DNA of 62,823 nt from assembly GCA_018401955.1 (NCBI GenBank), contig JAGYJT010000018.1, positions 1 through 62,823 on the forward strand, read 5' to 3'. The translations under genes and the position numbers were made by a program. This stretch comes from Chitinophagales bacterium. GTDB taxonomy: Bacteria > Bacteroidota > Bacteroidia > Chitinophagales > CAIOSU01. Shown in pieces: positions 62,690-62,823 of the stretch (position 1 is the first letter of the stretch; each line of letters begins with the position of its first letter). The notes beneath the pieces were generated by a model that was not told where the DNA came from, did no database searches, and saw only the letters and a list, made by a program, of their open reading frames with translations.

Positions 62690-62823
62690 AAAATTAATTG
62701 TCGGGAGGCCTCAATAGAACGTATCAAATAAGGGTTGCGTAAGCTGCGTTCATTAACTAAATCTACGTTGCGGCTAAAAAGGTTTTGAAGCGCAAACAAC
62801 AAGTCGAAGTAATTGTCGCTATA
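62686..62823 (-). CDS. mntA: MntA-like nucleotidyltransferase antitoxin, C-terminal 45 residues
   Basis: An open minus-strand frame enters from the right edge and ends in TGA at 62686-62688, overlapping the hepT ATG. The 45 residues, ending in VDLVNERSLRNPYLIRSIEA and SRQLIL, match the C-terminus of minimal nucleotidyltransferases of the MntA type. The catalytic GSxxxGxxxxxSDxD motif lies outside the window and could not be checked. Confidence 0.8.
   Translation of the reverse strand, partial: YSDNYFDLLFALQNLFSRNVDLVNERSLRNPYLIRSIEASRQLIL

Overview
The window reads as a stretch of a Bacteroidota chromosome, probably a free-living aerobe. The signs are an alternative complex III plus aa3-type oxidase cluster, a type IX secretion C-terminal (CHU_C-like) domain, a GldJ/GldK-like SUMF1 lipoprotein, a single-chain fused E1 dehydrogenase, the alternative GlmU-like protein, the pheT-zapA-rny block, promoters of the form TAnnTTTG, and no useful Shine-Dalgarno sequences. 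The genus cannot be told from the sequence alone. No tRNA, rRNA, CRISPR array or intact insertion sequence was seen.

Layout. 1-2.0 kb (minus): the start of a DUF2027-like protein running off the left edge, a small membrane protein, and an XRE/S24-like regulator with its own promoter. 2.4-12.4 kb (plus): a membrane-maintenance island of YbjN-like, PspA, YqiJ/NfeD-like, a short SPFH protein, a long flotillin (YqiK-like), and a giant coiled-coil AAA ATPase whose reading frame is broken twice. 12.5-13.6 kb: a scar with a duplicated gene start and a decayed SIR2-like gene. 13.7-15.3 kb: a membrane protein and a SUMF1 lipoprotein. 15.3-20.5 kb: a penicillin/AHL-acylase-type hydrolase (minus), a YjbR-like protein and a fused 2-oxoacid dehydrogenase E1 (plus). 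A strong shared terminator follows at 20545-20580.

20.6-30.5 kb (minus): one tight run transcribed from 30479 leftwards: GlmU-like, tpiA, prmA, a 1,617-residue secreted protein of unknown function, a spermidine-synthase-like methyltransferase, and a secreted unknown. 30.5-32.3 kb is mostly gene-poor and holds dispersed repeats and one lipoprotein. 32.3-37.1 kb (plus): pheT, a coiled-coil ZapB-like protein, zapA, a candidate 6S-type RNA, and rny. 37.4-40.2 kb: a large secreted adhesin-like protein with Ig-like repeats and a T9SS tail.

40.5-56.4 kb (minus): a complete respiratory operon, actABCDEF then oxidase subunits II and I, heme O synthase, two subunit III proteins, subunit IV, SCO, DUF420 and a small CxxC protein. 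A good promoter stands in front of actA. The products would form a quinol:cytochrome c/oxygen oxidoreductase supercomplex with its own assembly factors. 56.8-62.8 kb: a tail-specific protease, a Uma2-family protein, glyA, a TPR protein, and at the right edge a HepT/MntA toxin-antitoxin pair with MntA cut by the window end.

The points most worth a second look are the PspA/flotillin/AAA-ATPase island and its two frame breaks, the decayed SIR2-like gene flanked by a duplicated gene start, the candidate 6S RNA, His-rich tails on oxidase subunit I and ActB, and several families of dispersed intergenic repeats.
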